25,002 nt of DNA from an uncultured Clostridium sp. (GTDB taxonomy: Bacteria; Bacillota; Clostridia; Lachnospirales; Lachnospiraceae): positions 1-25,002 of the forward strand of contig URFM01000051.1 in NCBI GenBank assembly GCA_900547035.1. The letters are read 5' to 3'. The notes under the pieces are model-generated. The model made no database searches. It was not told where the DNA came from and saw nothing but the letters and a program-made list of their open reading frames with translations. The position numbers were made by a program, and so were the translations under genes. Below are positions 8,056-14,459 of this stretch, in pieces; the first letter of the stretch is position 1, and each line of letters opens with the position of its first letter.

Positions 8056-8168
8056 TCAGCTCTTGAGTTGGAAAAATGATACAATTTTTCGATGGAAATA
8101 CCCCAAACGATGCGGAAGTACATTTCGCCTTGTCCTATCGGCTGATTTGCCATTTTTTCAGCTCTTGA
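8056..8168. repeat. 11-bp direct repeat pair in the xis/93-aa intergenic region
   Basis: TCAGCTCTTGA occurs at 8056-8066 and again at 8158-8168, same orientation, 102 bases apart. Between them is an inverted repeat GAAAAAT 8071-8077 / ATTTTTC 8084-8090 around GATACA. The pair fills most of the 149-base gap between the excisionase-like gene and the 93-aa gene. It may be a regulator binding region or an insertion footprint; nothing decides between these. Confidence 0.4.
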
Positions 8169-8176
8169 CCGCATTT

Positions 8177-8377
8177 TCACGGTGTTCTGTTTGTGCGACT
8201 TTTCAGCCACTCCACCAGTTCATTTTTCATCACCAATTTGCGCCCGCCGATCCGCAAGGTCGGGAAATCCGGGCTGCTCAAAAGGTTGTATGCACCCGCT
8301 TTGGAAATCTGCAACGCTTCGGCAAGCTGCTTTGCGTCCATCACATCGGGCATGGCTTCAAACGGTTCTCTACTCAT
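8177..8377 (-). CDS. excisionase-type helix-turn-helix protein (66 aa)
   Basis: DNA-binding protein of the MerR-like/HTH_17 excisionase class. Start taken at ATG 8377 (MSREPFEAMPDVMDAKQLA), which has AAAGGAAA just upstream; the longer reading from 8416 adds an unrelated N terminus. The wing and helix pattern is AKQLAEALQISKAGAYNLL, then the hairpin FPTLRIGGRKLVMKNELVEWL, typical of Xis proteins that bend attachment-site DNA or of small transcription factors in mobile elements. Its natural partner would be the serine recombinase, now truncated at 86-244, so an excision role may be lost. Assignment to the HTH family is firm; the excision role is inference. Confidence 0.75.
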   Translation of the reverse strand: MSREPFEAMPDVMDAKQLAEALQISKAGAYNLLSSPDFPTLRIGGRKLVMKNELVEWLKSRTNRTP

Positions 8378-8446
8378 AAAATTTCCTTTCCCGCATGAAA
8401 AAGCAGCAGCCACCATTTCGGTAACTGCTGCCGCTTCTGCGTCTGT

Positions 8447-9379
8447 TTACTTGTCCAAATACTTCTGATACTCCGCTGTCACATAGTCCTCATAGGCGTC
8501 GGCGATTTTGGCGATCCGCTTATGGACTGCGCTGGCGGTCTTGTAGCCAACCTTGTCTGCAATCTCCTGCTCGGTGTAACCCGCCATGCGTAGCTTCAAT
8601 ATCTCCCGGTCTTTCTCCGTGATGGTACTTTCTGAAAAGGAAGCAATCTGCATTTCAGAAATAACAGAGTTCTCAAAATCGCTGCGGGGGTCTGCCACAT
8701 CGAAAATGTCTCCGTCCTCGCTCTCCATCATTTCATCCAGAGAGATCGGCTTGCCGGAACGGTTGTGGTGCCACTTCCGCATAAAATCGGTTTTGACGGT
8801 GCTGCTTGTGGTTTCGTAATCCTCTACGGTGCGGTTTTCCCAGATAGCATCAATCATAGGCTTCCATTCCTGCTCCGCAACCACCATATCGGTGACATTG
8901 CCGATCAGATTACTAAATTGCTGATAGGTCAGCCACGGCACTTCCGCACCTTGCGGGATGCTGTAAAGGTTTTGGAAGCCGAGTCCGTTTTGTTCAAACT
9001 TCATTCGGATGTAGGGGATAATGTTGTATGACAAACGCAACAAGGGGAAATATCCTGCGTACTGTGTCCATGCGCCGGGGATGTCACGATAATTGCCCTT
9101 GCGGTCTTTCACTTGGAAAAACTGCCATGCGCTCCATGCGTAGCAGTCCCAAACAAGCAGTTTGAACATATCGTCACATACGATGTGGTCATACTTGTCC
9201 GTCCGTAAAACCTCGTAGGGACAGCGGGGCAGATCGTAAGCGGTTTTCCACTTTTCTGCAAGCTCCCTCGGTAGGCTGTAAAACAAGGTCAGCCACGATT
9301 TATCGCTATCCTGTGGTATCTCGATGATCTCGCCTGGCAGCACTACAATGAAACCCTTCGGGCTTTTCCGCTTCTCCAT
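8447..9379 (-). CDS. sigma-70 region 4-like mobile-element regulator (310 aa)
   Basis: The C-terminal 50 residues (TEKDREILKLRMAGYTEQEI, then ADKVGYKTASAVHKRIAKI) form a sigma-factor region 4/LuxR-like helix-turn-helix. The larger N-terminal part (about 1-240) is aromatic-rich and conserved in Clostridia conjugative elements but has no domain I can name. Start is ATG 9379, because GGAGGTG lies six bases before it; a TTG 15 bases upstream falls inside that ribosome-binding site. It is the first intact gene of the minus-strand element, preceded by a TATAAT promoter. It probably regulates element genes or recognises its promoters; this is inferred from the HTH and position. No canonical region 2 was seen, so it is unlikely to be a complete sigma factor. 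Confidence 0.7.
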   Translation of the reverse strand: MEKRKSPKGFIVVLPGEIIEIPQDSDKSWLTLFYSLPRELAEKWKTAYDLPRCPYEVLRTDKYDHIVCDDMFKLLVWDCYAWSAWQFFQVKDRKGNYRDIPGAWTQYAGYFPLLRLSYNIIPYIRMKFEQNGLGFQNLYSIPQGAEVPWLTYQQFSNLIGNVTDMVVAEQEWKPMIDAIWENRTVEDYETTSSTVKTDFMRKWHHNRSGKPISLDEMMESEDGDIFDVADPRSDFENSVISEMQIASFSESTITEKDREILKLRMAGYTEQEIADKVGYKTASAVHKRIAKIADAYEDYVTAEYQKYLDK

Positions 9380-9509
9380 AAGCGTCACCTCCAATCGTTT
9401 TGAAATAGCCCTCTACTATATATGGCATGAGAAAGGCTGAATTGTTCCAATGTTCCCAAAATTTTTTGAAAAAATCTCGGAATGGATGGGATAGGATGAT
9501 TATGGCTAC

Positions 9510-9538
9510 ATTATACTCGAAATCTGTGAATAAATCTA
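9510..9538 (-). promoter_or_regulatory. promoter upstream of the sigma-like gene
   Basis: A perfect -10 TATAAT lies at 9515-9510 on the minus strand; 17 bases upstream is a weak -35, TAGATT (9538-9533). The long leader to the ATG at 9379 (about 125 bases) includes an AT-rich block (ATTTTTTGAAAAAAT at 9461-9475 on the plus strand) and a pyrimidine-rich stretch of repeated ATCC units near 9479-9499, so regulation in the leader is possible. Confidence 0.5.
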
Positions 9539-9562
9539 TTGCTTCCACGCACAAGCAAAAAA

Positions 9563-9598
9563 ATAACGGGTACTCGGCTTTCACCGAATACCCGTTAT
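9563..9598 (-). terminator. strong rho-independent terminator on the minus strand
   Basis: Arms ATAACGGGTACTCGG (9563-9577) and CCGAATACCCGTTAT (9584-9598) with a 6-nt loop give a 15-bp stem. In the minus-strand transcript the single mismatch becomes a G-U pair, and the stem runs straight into a seven-base U run (A 9557-9563 complement). On the plus strand it is a C-A mismatch with no T run. It therefore terminates minus-strand transcripts arriving from the right, although no intact minus-strand gene now lies there. Confidence 0.8.
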
Positions 9599-9647
9599 CT
9601 CGTTTACCAACCCCGTCTGACAGATGCCATAATCGAAATTTCTGGAA

Positions 9648-9730
9648 TTACTTTCTTATGAGCACCCGTCCGAATACGGGCAGCTTTTTAAGTTTTGCCA
9701 AAAATCCCCGAGTTTTGCCAAAAACTTGTA
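9648..9730 (-). pseudogene. possible C-terminal remnant of a truncated element gene
   Basis: A minus-strand frame ending at TAA 9650-9648 reads RGFLAKLKKLPVFGRVLIRK at its end, a basic, natural-looking C terminus. The strong minus-strand terminator at 9598-9563 follows it by 50 bases, as expected after a real gene. Upstream the frame runs into the promoter and start region of the divergent DUF1292 gene, so any homology must stop near 9725-9730. The frame also contains the near-palindromic repeats at 9691-9724, which could have a different origin. I do not recognise the protein; the call rests on the terminator and peptide character. Confidence 0.35.
9691..9724. repeat. two copies of AGTTTTGCCAAAAA, 20-bp period (possible operator)
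   Basis: AGTTTTGCCAAAAA occurs at 9691-9704 and 9711-9724. The core TTTTGCCAAAA is a palindrome around a central C (TTTTG/CAAAA). A 20-bp period places both copies on the same helix face, as expected for a dimeric regulator binding twice. They end about 64 bases before the first gene of the T4SS operon, next to weak promoter-like boxes (TTGTAT near 9727, TAAAGT near 9750). Confidence 0.5.
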
Positions 9731-9787
9731 TTGCCGGAAGGCGGCTGATAAAGTAAATGTAGAGAGAGGATGAATGGAGGTGTAAGT

Positions 9788-10201
9788 ATGCCCGGGGAGG
9801 AATCTCTGCGATTGATCCTTGAAGACGAAACAGGAGAAGAGCAGGAGTATGAACTGATCGGTACCTTTGCTTTTGAGGACCGGGATTATATGGGACTCCT
9901 TCCGGTGGAAAAGCCAGAAGAGGGAGTGCTTATTCTGGGCTTCCATCCGGGTAAGGAGGATGAGATTCTTCTGGATCCGATTGAGGACGAGGAGGAGTAT
10001 CAGAGAGCGGCAGAGGCTTTTGAAGATATTTTTAATCAAAGAATCCCGATGGATACCTTTGAGGAGCAGGAAGAATTTGAAACCGGGGAGTTTGAACCGG
10101 AGGAGTTCGAACCAGAGGAGTTTGAACTGGAAGATTTCGATGAAGAATTCGATATAGAAGAAATTGAAAACGAGACAATAGAAGAAAAGGGGAATGAATA
10201 A
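9788..10201 (+). CDS. DUF1292 family acidic protein (137 aa)
   Basis: First gene of the T4SS operon. Start taken at ATG 9788 (MPGEESLRLILEDETGEE) because GGAGGTG lies seven bases upstream; an ATG 18 bases earlier overlaps that site. Residues 5-85 fit the DUF1292 (YrzB-like) pattern: a small beta-strand domain with EYELIGTFAFEDRDYMGLLP, then DEILLDPIEDEEEYQRAAEAF. The last 50 residues are an extremely acidic tail of tandem five-residue units (EFEPEEFEPEEFELEDF) encoded by a 15-bp DNA repeat. DUF1292 proteins are small cytoplasmic Firmicutes proteins of unknown function; the acidic tail suggests nucleic-acid mimicry or binding of a basic partner, which is inference. Its stop overlaps the next start by one base (TAATG). 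Confidence 0.8.
   Translation: MPGEESLRLILEDETGEEQEYELIGTFAFEDRDYMGLLPVEKPEEGVLILGFHPGKEDEILLDPIEDEEEYQRAAEAFEDIFNQRIPMDTFEEQEEFETGEFEPEEFEPEEFELEDFDEEFDIEEIENETIEEKGNE
10073..10147 (+). repeat. 15-bp tandem repeat coding EFEPE units
   Basis: About five degenerate copies of GAGTTTGAACCGGAG are tiled in frame: near 10073-10087, then 10088-10102, 10103-10117, 10118-10132 and 10133-10147. Third-position differences between copies show some age. The unit count sets the length of the acidic tail of the DUF1292 protein, so copy-number variation between strains is expected. Confidence 0.75.
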
Positions 10202-10485
10202 TGAGTGAAGCAACTGTATACCAAACACCAGCAAGAATCGATGCCTCCAGCGCGCCGGCAGTGGATCAGGAGATTAAGGATCTGATTGCCGGAGGAGTTT
10301 TGGATCTTCAGATTGATATGTCAAGGACGATTTACATAAGCTCTGTGGGACTTCGGGTAATCCTGGCAACTAAAAAAAGCCTGGATGCCAAGAAAGGAAA
10401 ACTGGTTTTAAAACAGGTCTGCCCTCAGGTAAAGGAGATTTTTGACGTTACCGGTTTTTCGGGATTCCTGATGATGGAGGACTAG
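10201..10485 (+). CDS. STAS domain protein, anti-anti-sigma (SpoIIAA/RsbV) type (94 aa)
   Basis: Single STAS domain over the whole length. The phosphorylation loop reads IDMSRTIYISSVGLRVILAT; S47 or S48 in ISSVGL matches the DSSGL serine of SpoIIAA/RsbV, although the usual Asp just before is replaced by Ile or Ser. Such proteins bind RsbW/SpoIIAB-like anti-sigma kinases when unphosphorylated and so release a sigma factor. No kinase, phosphatase or sigma factor is in the window, so the partner must lie elsewhere, or was separated by the element on the left. Placement at the head of a secretion operon suggests regulated assembly; that is inference. The start ATG 10201 shares one base with the preceding stop, and a purine-rich AAGGGG precedes it. 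Confidence 0.88.
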   Translation: MSEATVYQTPARIDASSAPAVDQEIKDLIAGGVLDLQIDMSRTIYISSVGLRVILATKKSLDAKKGKLVLKQVCPQVKEIFDVTGFSGFLMMED

Positions 10486-10486
10486 A

Positions 10487-11323
10487 ATGAAGACGGAATG
10501 GACGGTCCAGCAGAGACTCTGGATTTGGGGAAGGACCTTCCTGAAAGCCATGGTGCCGCTGGCTCTCTATATTTTGATGCCGGCGCTGTGCTTGTCTCTG
10601 GGCTATGTGCTTTTCCATTCGGAGATGTCCGCTCAGGATTTTTTTACATATGGCGGTAATTTTTATTCCGCAGTGGGGATGGTGCTGACGGTTTTGGTGC
10701 TTTTTTGGAGGAGCAAGTCCAAAAATCACAGTTTTTTTGAGGACACCACCCTTTATTTTGATCAGATGAACGTCCGCAAGGCGGGAGCCTTTCTGGTGTT
10801 CGGAATGTCGGCGGCTCTGGCTTTTTCGGCGGCCCTTACTCTGCTTCCAAGGTGGGGGATTACGGAGGCTTATACCCGTGCATCCGGCACAATGTTTAAC
10901 GGACAGGATATGTTTTTCACTATTTTGACTACGGTGATTACTGCGCCTCTGGCAGAGGAAATTATTTTTCGGGGATATATGCTGAATATCTTTCTGGAAA
11001 CTTTTGAGGAGCGGAAGGCGATTTGGATTGTAAGCCTGATTTTTGCCGTTTGTCATGGTCAGGCGCTGTGGATTCTTTATGCCCTTGTGATGGGACTGGC
11101 CCTGGCTTGGGTATCAGTCCGGGAGGACAATATTTTATATGGATTTTTTCTCCATGTCGGATTTAACCTGCCTTCCGCTTTAATCTGGCTTGCTGAGAGC
11201 TTTGAGGGTACAAGAGAGCTGTTTTTTGGAAGCGATTGGATGATCGCAGCTTACGGCCTCATTGGCCTGCTCCTCAGCATTTTGCTGATTCGCCGGTACC
11301 TGGAAGGGGAGAAAAAGAACTGA
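10487..11323 (+). CDS. CPBP family intramembrane metalloprotease (CAAX/Abi type, 278 aa)
   Basis: Polytopic membrane protein with about seven or eight hydrophobic segments. The three CPBP motifs are present: EEIIFRGY with E157, E158 and R162; FAVCHGQ with H190; and HVGFN with H223 and N227. These are the catalytic and metal-site residues of Rce1-like intramembrane proteases. Relatives in Firmicutes act in bacteriocin self-immunity, peptide maturation or regulated intramembrane proteolysis. Here GGAGG lies six bases before ATG 10487, and the gene sits between a STAS protein and the T4SS genes. It might process an anti-sigma factor, a membrane component or a secreted peptide; no substrate is visible in the window. 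Family assignment is firm, the role is inference. Confidence 0.9.
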   Translation: MKTEWTVQQRLWIWGRTFLKAMVPLALYILMPALCLSLGYVLFHSEMSAQDFFTYGGNFYSAVGMVLTVLVLFWRSKSKNHSFFEDTTLYFDQMNVRKAGAFLVFGMSAALAFSAALTLLPRWGITEAYTRASGTMFNGQDMFFTILTTVITAPLAEEIIFRGYMLNIFLETFEERKAIWIVSLIFAVCHGQALWILYALVMGLALAWVSVREDNILYGFFLHVGFNLPSALIWLAESFEGTRELFFGSDWMIAAYGLIGLLLSILLIRRYLEGEKKN

Positions 11324-11356
11324 AAATAGTTGCTGCTGAAATAAGGAGGAGACGGG

Positions 11357-12562
11357 GTGGCATCGCTTTTTGATTACATATTTAATAGAAAAATGAAAAG
11401 CGCACCTGTTTCTCCGGAGGAGAAGCCGGGAGGAGATGAGTTGTGGAAGAGAGAACCGGAGCCGGTTTTAAGGGCGGACCAAATGGAAGCCCTTTCCCAG
11501 AGGGGGGTCCGCAGCGGACTTCGCAGGAGCGCCGAAGAAAGCCTGAGAGGCTGCAATTTGAGCCAGACGGAAACAGACTTTGGAAAGGTGGTTCTTCCGG
11601 AGGGGGGCGCAAACAGCAGTCTTCTTTTTATGAATAACCCGGAGGTTCGGGATACTTTAAAGGCCATGTATGAGCGGAATATCTCTGAGACGGAACCGAG
11701 AAGGTTTGAGGATCTGTTCAGTTCGGACAGCAAGGAAGACAGGAGAAGGATTGCGTCTGCCCTGTCAGGTATGCTGCTGGAGTTTGACCGGCAGAAGGTT
11801 CCGGCTATTGAGTTTACGGATGAGAACAGTATTCGTCAGGGAGTACCGACCTTGCTGCGCAGAGGCTTTGAGGCCATGGTGCTGACGAAAAGCGTTCAGG
11901 GAGAACTGAGAGATCAGGTGAATACCTGGATTTCTCTGGAAACCGGGGAGGAGAAGAGCGAGGCACAGGCCCGGTGGAGGCGGTTGGATGTGCTGACCGG
12001 AGCCAGAAACGCAGCTCTGGACATCTGCCGTTATTTTTCCACAGATGAATTTGAAACAGGGGATCTTCCACAAACGGGAGATGAGAAAATGAGGAGGCTT
12101 CTGGTAAATTGTGCCTGCTCTCTTCATTATGTAAATGATTCTTCCTATAAAGGCGTGGAGGAAAAACCCCTGATCCAGGTGAGCCGGGAACAGGCGTCTT
12201 ATATACGGAGGGGCGGAGATTACCGGGCATTTTACGACGCCGCAAGCGAAGAACTCTCCGCGTTTTTGAAAGGGGAGTCGGCAGGAGTGACCGTTCGCCA
12301 CAGACCGGACTATCTGGTTTCATGGGAAGCTGTCCGAAAGGAACGAATGGAGCGCGGGGAGAGAGCCCCTGTGAAAGTAACCTTGTCGGATCTGCAGAAG
12401 CAGGAGATGGGCAAAGACAGTGAGAGGAGCAGAGGATATGAAATGGATCAAAAAGGCAGGACTTTACGCTCTGGCAGGGCTGGCCTCGGTTATGGTGCTG
12501 GGAAGCATGACGGGGATGCTGCTGGGAAGTCTCGGCAGCGTGATGGAGGGAGACGGCTTTAA
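11357..12562 (+). CDS. T4SS-operon protein of unknown function (up to 401 aa)
   Basis: GTG start at 11357, with AAGGAGGA six bases upstream. The protein is soluble, charged and mostly helical. It has a disordered N terminus (about 1-70, Pro/Glu/Arg-rich) and a globular part of about 75-330 (for example RRFEDLFSSDSKEDRRRIAS and RRLLVNCACSLHYVNDSSYK). I recognise no domain; no signal peptide, membrane segment or ATPase motif is visible. The position directly before the coupling ATPase suggests a cytoplasmic partner such as a substrate adaptor or chaperone; this is inference. The last 42 residues are Gly/Arg-rich and come from 125 bases that also encode, in another frame, the start of VirD4. The true C terminus may therefore be nearer residue 360, if a frameshift or lost stop has extended it. 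Confidence 0.65.
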   Translation: MASLFDYIFNRKMKSAPVSPEEKPGGDELWKREPEPVLRADQMEALSQRGVRSGLRRSAEESLRGCNLSQTETDFGKVVLPEGGANSSLLFMNNPEVRDTLKAMYERNISETEPRRFEDLFSSDSKEDRRRIASALSGMLLEFDRQKVPAIEFTDENSIRQGVPTLLRRGFEAMVLTKSVQGELRDQVNTWISLETGEEKSEAQARWRRLDVLTGARNAALDICRYFSTDEFETGDLPQTGDEKMRRLLVNCACSLHYVNDSSYKGVEEKPLIQVSREQASYIRRGGDYRAFYDAASEELSAFLKGESAGVTVRHRPDYLVSWEAVRKERMERGERAPVKVTLSDLQKQEMGKDSERSRGYEMDQKGRTLRSGRAGLGYGAGKHDGDAAGKSRQRDGGRRL

Positions 12563-14459
12563 GGTCAGTTTTAACCTGGGGCTGATTCTGAATCCTGCTA
12601 CCTGGCTGACAGGCGTGGTGGAAACGGCCCTGATTGTTTTGCTGTTTCTCCTTTTTGGCAGCAGCACAGCAAGAGCCTCCAAACGTATGCTGAAAAGCAA
12701 GGCCCAGCGTATCGAGGGAGCGCTGGAGAATTCCAGGTTTATGAATGATAAGGAGAAGGATGAGCTGTTCCCTCACAAGCGTTTTACAAAGCTGAAGGAG
12801 GAAAAGAAGGACGGAATTCCCATGTATGCGGTGTACAGCCACAAGAAGAAGGAACTGGACATCAATCTTTCCGCCCCGGCCCACGGCCTGATTATCGGCG
12901 CTACCGGAAGCGGAAAAACTACCACGTTCATCAATCCGGTCATTCAGATTCTGGGACATACCAGCGCCGGTTCTTCCATGATTTGTACAGACCCAAAGGG
13001 CGAGCTGTTTCAGCTTCATTCCAAATTTTTAAAGGAACAGGGCTACCAGGTGATGGTTTTGGATTTGAGGGACCCCTACAGCTCTTTCCGCTGGAATCCT
13101 CTCGGAGATATCTATGACCGTTATCAGCTTTACCTTCAGACCGGCAACGAAATCTATGAGCGGACAGATCAGGCAGATCCGGAAGAGTTGGAGCTAGTGA
13201 ATCGGCCGGAAGAGTATGGTGATGTTTGGTATGAGTACGCAGGAAAGGCTTACGCCTCCAGAAGAGAACTGATCAACAAAGTTAAGATTGAAAAACAGAA
13301 GATTTACGATGAACTCTACGAGGATTTAAATGACTTGATCAGCGTTATCTGCCCCATTGAGTCCAAGGATGATCCGGTATGGGAGAAGGGGGCCAGGTCT
13401 ATTATTATGGCTACTTGTCTGGCTATGCTGGAGGACAGCGAGAATCCGGAACTGGAGATGACACGGGAAAAGTTCTGTTTCTACAATATCAATAAAGCGA
13501 TCAGCAATTCAGAGAATGAGTTTGCCGCGTTGAAAGACTATTTTAAAGGAAGGCCCAAGCTTTCGAAGGCGGTAGGACTGTCCCGCCAGGTGCTGTCGGC
13601 AGCGGATCAGACTCTTTCCAGCTATATGTCCATTGCCTTTGACAAGCTTTCTATGTTTAACGACGAAGGCCTGTGCGCCCTGACCTCTGCCACGGATATT
13701 GAGCCGGAGCGCTTCGCCTCAGAGCCTACGGCACTGTTCTTAAAGATACCGGATGAGAAAGACACCAGACATGCTCTGGCCGCGGTTTTTATCCTGTGCA
13801 TCTATAAGGCGCTGATCAAGGTGGCTTCGGCAAGAGAGGATTTGTCCCTTCCCAGAAACGTATATTTCCTGTTGGATGAATTCGGAAATATGCCGAAAAT
13901 TGATAAGTTTGACAAGATGATTACAGTAGGCCGCAGCCGTAAAATCTGGTTCCATATGGTGGTTCAGTCCTATGCTCAGCTGAATAATGTGTATGGGGAT
14001 ACGGTGGCGGATATTGTAAAGAGCAACTGCGGAATCAAGATGTTTATTGGTTCCAACGATATCGCTACCTGCGAGGAGTTTTCCAAACTTTGCGGCAATA
14101 TGTCCGTGGCAACTACCAGCGTCTCCTCGTCCACTCACGATACCAGCGGACAGATCAACTACTCCAGCCAGATACAGGACCGTCCTCTGATTTATCCGTC
14201 GGAGCTGATGAAGCTGAACAACAAGAAGGATACGGGCAATGCCATTATCGTGACATTTGGAAACTATCCCTTAAAAACAAAGTTTACCCCCAGCTACAAG
14301 TGTCCCCTGTATGAGTTCGGCACTATGGATCTGACGGATGTAAGGAGCAATGCTTTCTTTGGAGACGAGGTATTTTACGATCTGGACGAGCGCAACTACC
14401 TGGTGCTGGATACCGGGGAAGAGGCAGTGAACGGAGAGATGACCGAAGGAGAAGTATGA
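12438..14459 (+). CDS. VirD4/TraG type IV coupling protein ATPase (673 aa)
   Basis: Hexameric inner-membrane ATPase that delivers substrates to a type IV secretion channel. Start at ATG 12438 (MKWIKKAGLYALAG), eight bases after AGGAG. Two N-terminal membrane helices (about 8-35 and 57-75) precede the cytoplasmic motor. Walker A is GATGSGKT 154-161; CTDPKGELF at about 183-191 follows; Walker B is LLDEFGN 478-484; and the VGRSRKIWFHMVVQSYAQL segment 497-515 is the classic TraG/VirD4 motif. Length is normal for Firmicutes coupling proteins. It contacts the VirB4-like ATPase in this operon by analogy. No relaxase is encoded beside it, so its natural substrate is open; it might also serve the neighbouring mobilizable element. 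The stop overlaps the next gene as ATGA. Confidence 0.95.
   Translation: MKWIKKAGLYALAGLASVMVLGSMTGMLLGSLGSVMEGDGFKVSFNLGLILNPATWLTGVVETALIVLLFLLFGSSTARASKRMLKSKAQRIEGALENSRFMNDKEKDELFPHKRFTKLKEEKKDGIPMYAVYSHKKKELDINLSAPAHGLIIGATGSGKTTTFINPVIQILGHTSAGSSMICTDPKGELFQLHSKFLKEQGYQVMVLDLRDPYSSFRWNPLGDIYDRYQLYLQTGNEIYERTDQADPEELELVNRPEEYGDVWYEYAGKAYASRRELINKVKIEKQKIYDELYEDLNDLISVICPIESKDDPVWEKGARSIIMATCLAMLEDSENPELEMTREKFCFYNINKAISNSENEFAALKDYFKGRPKLSKAVGLSRQVLSAADQTLSSYMSIAFDKLSMFNDEGLCALTSATDIEPERFASEPTALFLKIPDEKDTRHALAAVFILCIYKALIKVASAREDLSLPRNVYFLLDEFGNMPKIDKFDKMITVGRSRKIWFHMVVQSYAQLNNVYGDTVADIVKSNCGIKMFIGSNDIATCEEFSKLCGNMSVATTSVSSSTHDTSGQINYSSQIQDRPLIYPSELMKLNNKKDTGNAIIVTFGNYPLKTKFTPSYKCPLYEFGTMDLTDVRSNAFFGDEVFYDLDERNYLVLDTGEEAVNGEMTEGEV

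Larger units (their letters stand above)
9395..9787. other. divergent intergenic region between mobilizable element and T4SS operon
   Basis: This stretch separates minus-strand element genes from the plus-strand operon. From left to right it holds the sigma-like gene's leader and promoter (-10 at 9510-9515), the minus-strand terminator (9563-9598), a possible truncated gene end (stop at 9648), a small CCCGT/ACGGG hairpin at about 9666-9681 followed by TTTTT on the plus strand, the paired palindromic repeats (9691-9724), and the leader of the DUF1292 gene with GGAGGTG before ATG 9788. No complete gene was seen in either strand. The element-host boundary most likely lies between 9650 and 9770. 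Confidence 0.6.

Noticed and set aside
66..9626. Short similarity between the two suspected element edges (TCTGACGGATG near 67, TCTGACAGATG near 9617)
   Set aside because: Eleven bases with one mismatch are too little to call attachment sites, and the flanks do not align.
9427..9756. 109-aa plus-strand open frame in the divergent intergenic region
   Set aside because: It runs through the terminator hairpin and the paired repeats, lacks a ribosome-binding site, and resembles no protein.
11814..13019. 401-aa minus-strand open frame spanning the 401-aa and VirD4 genes
   Set aside because: Crosses two well-supported plus-strand genes, has odd Ser/Pro/Arg composition and no start signal.
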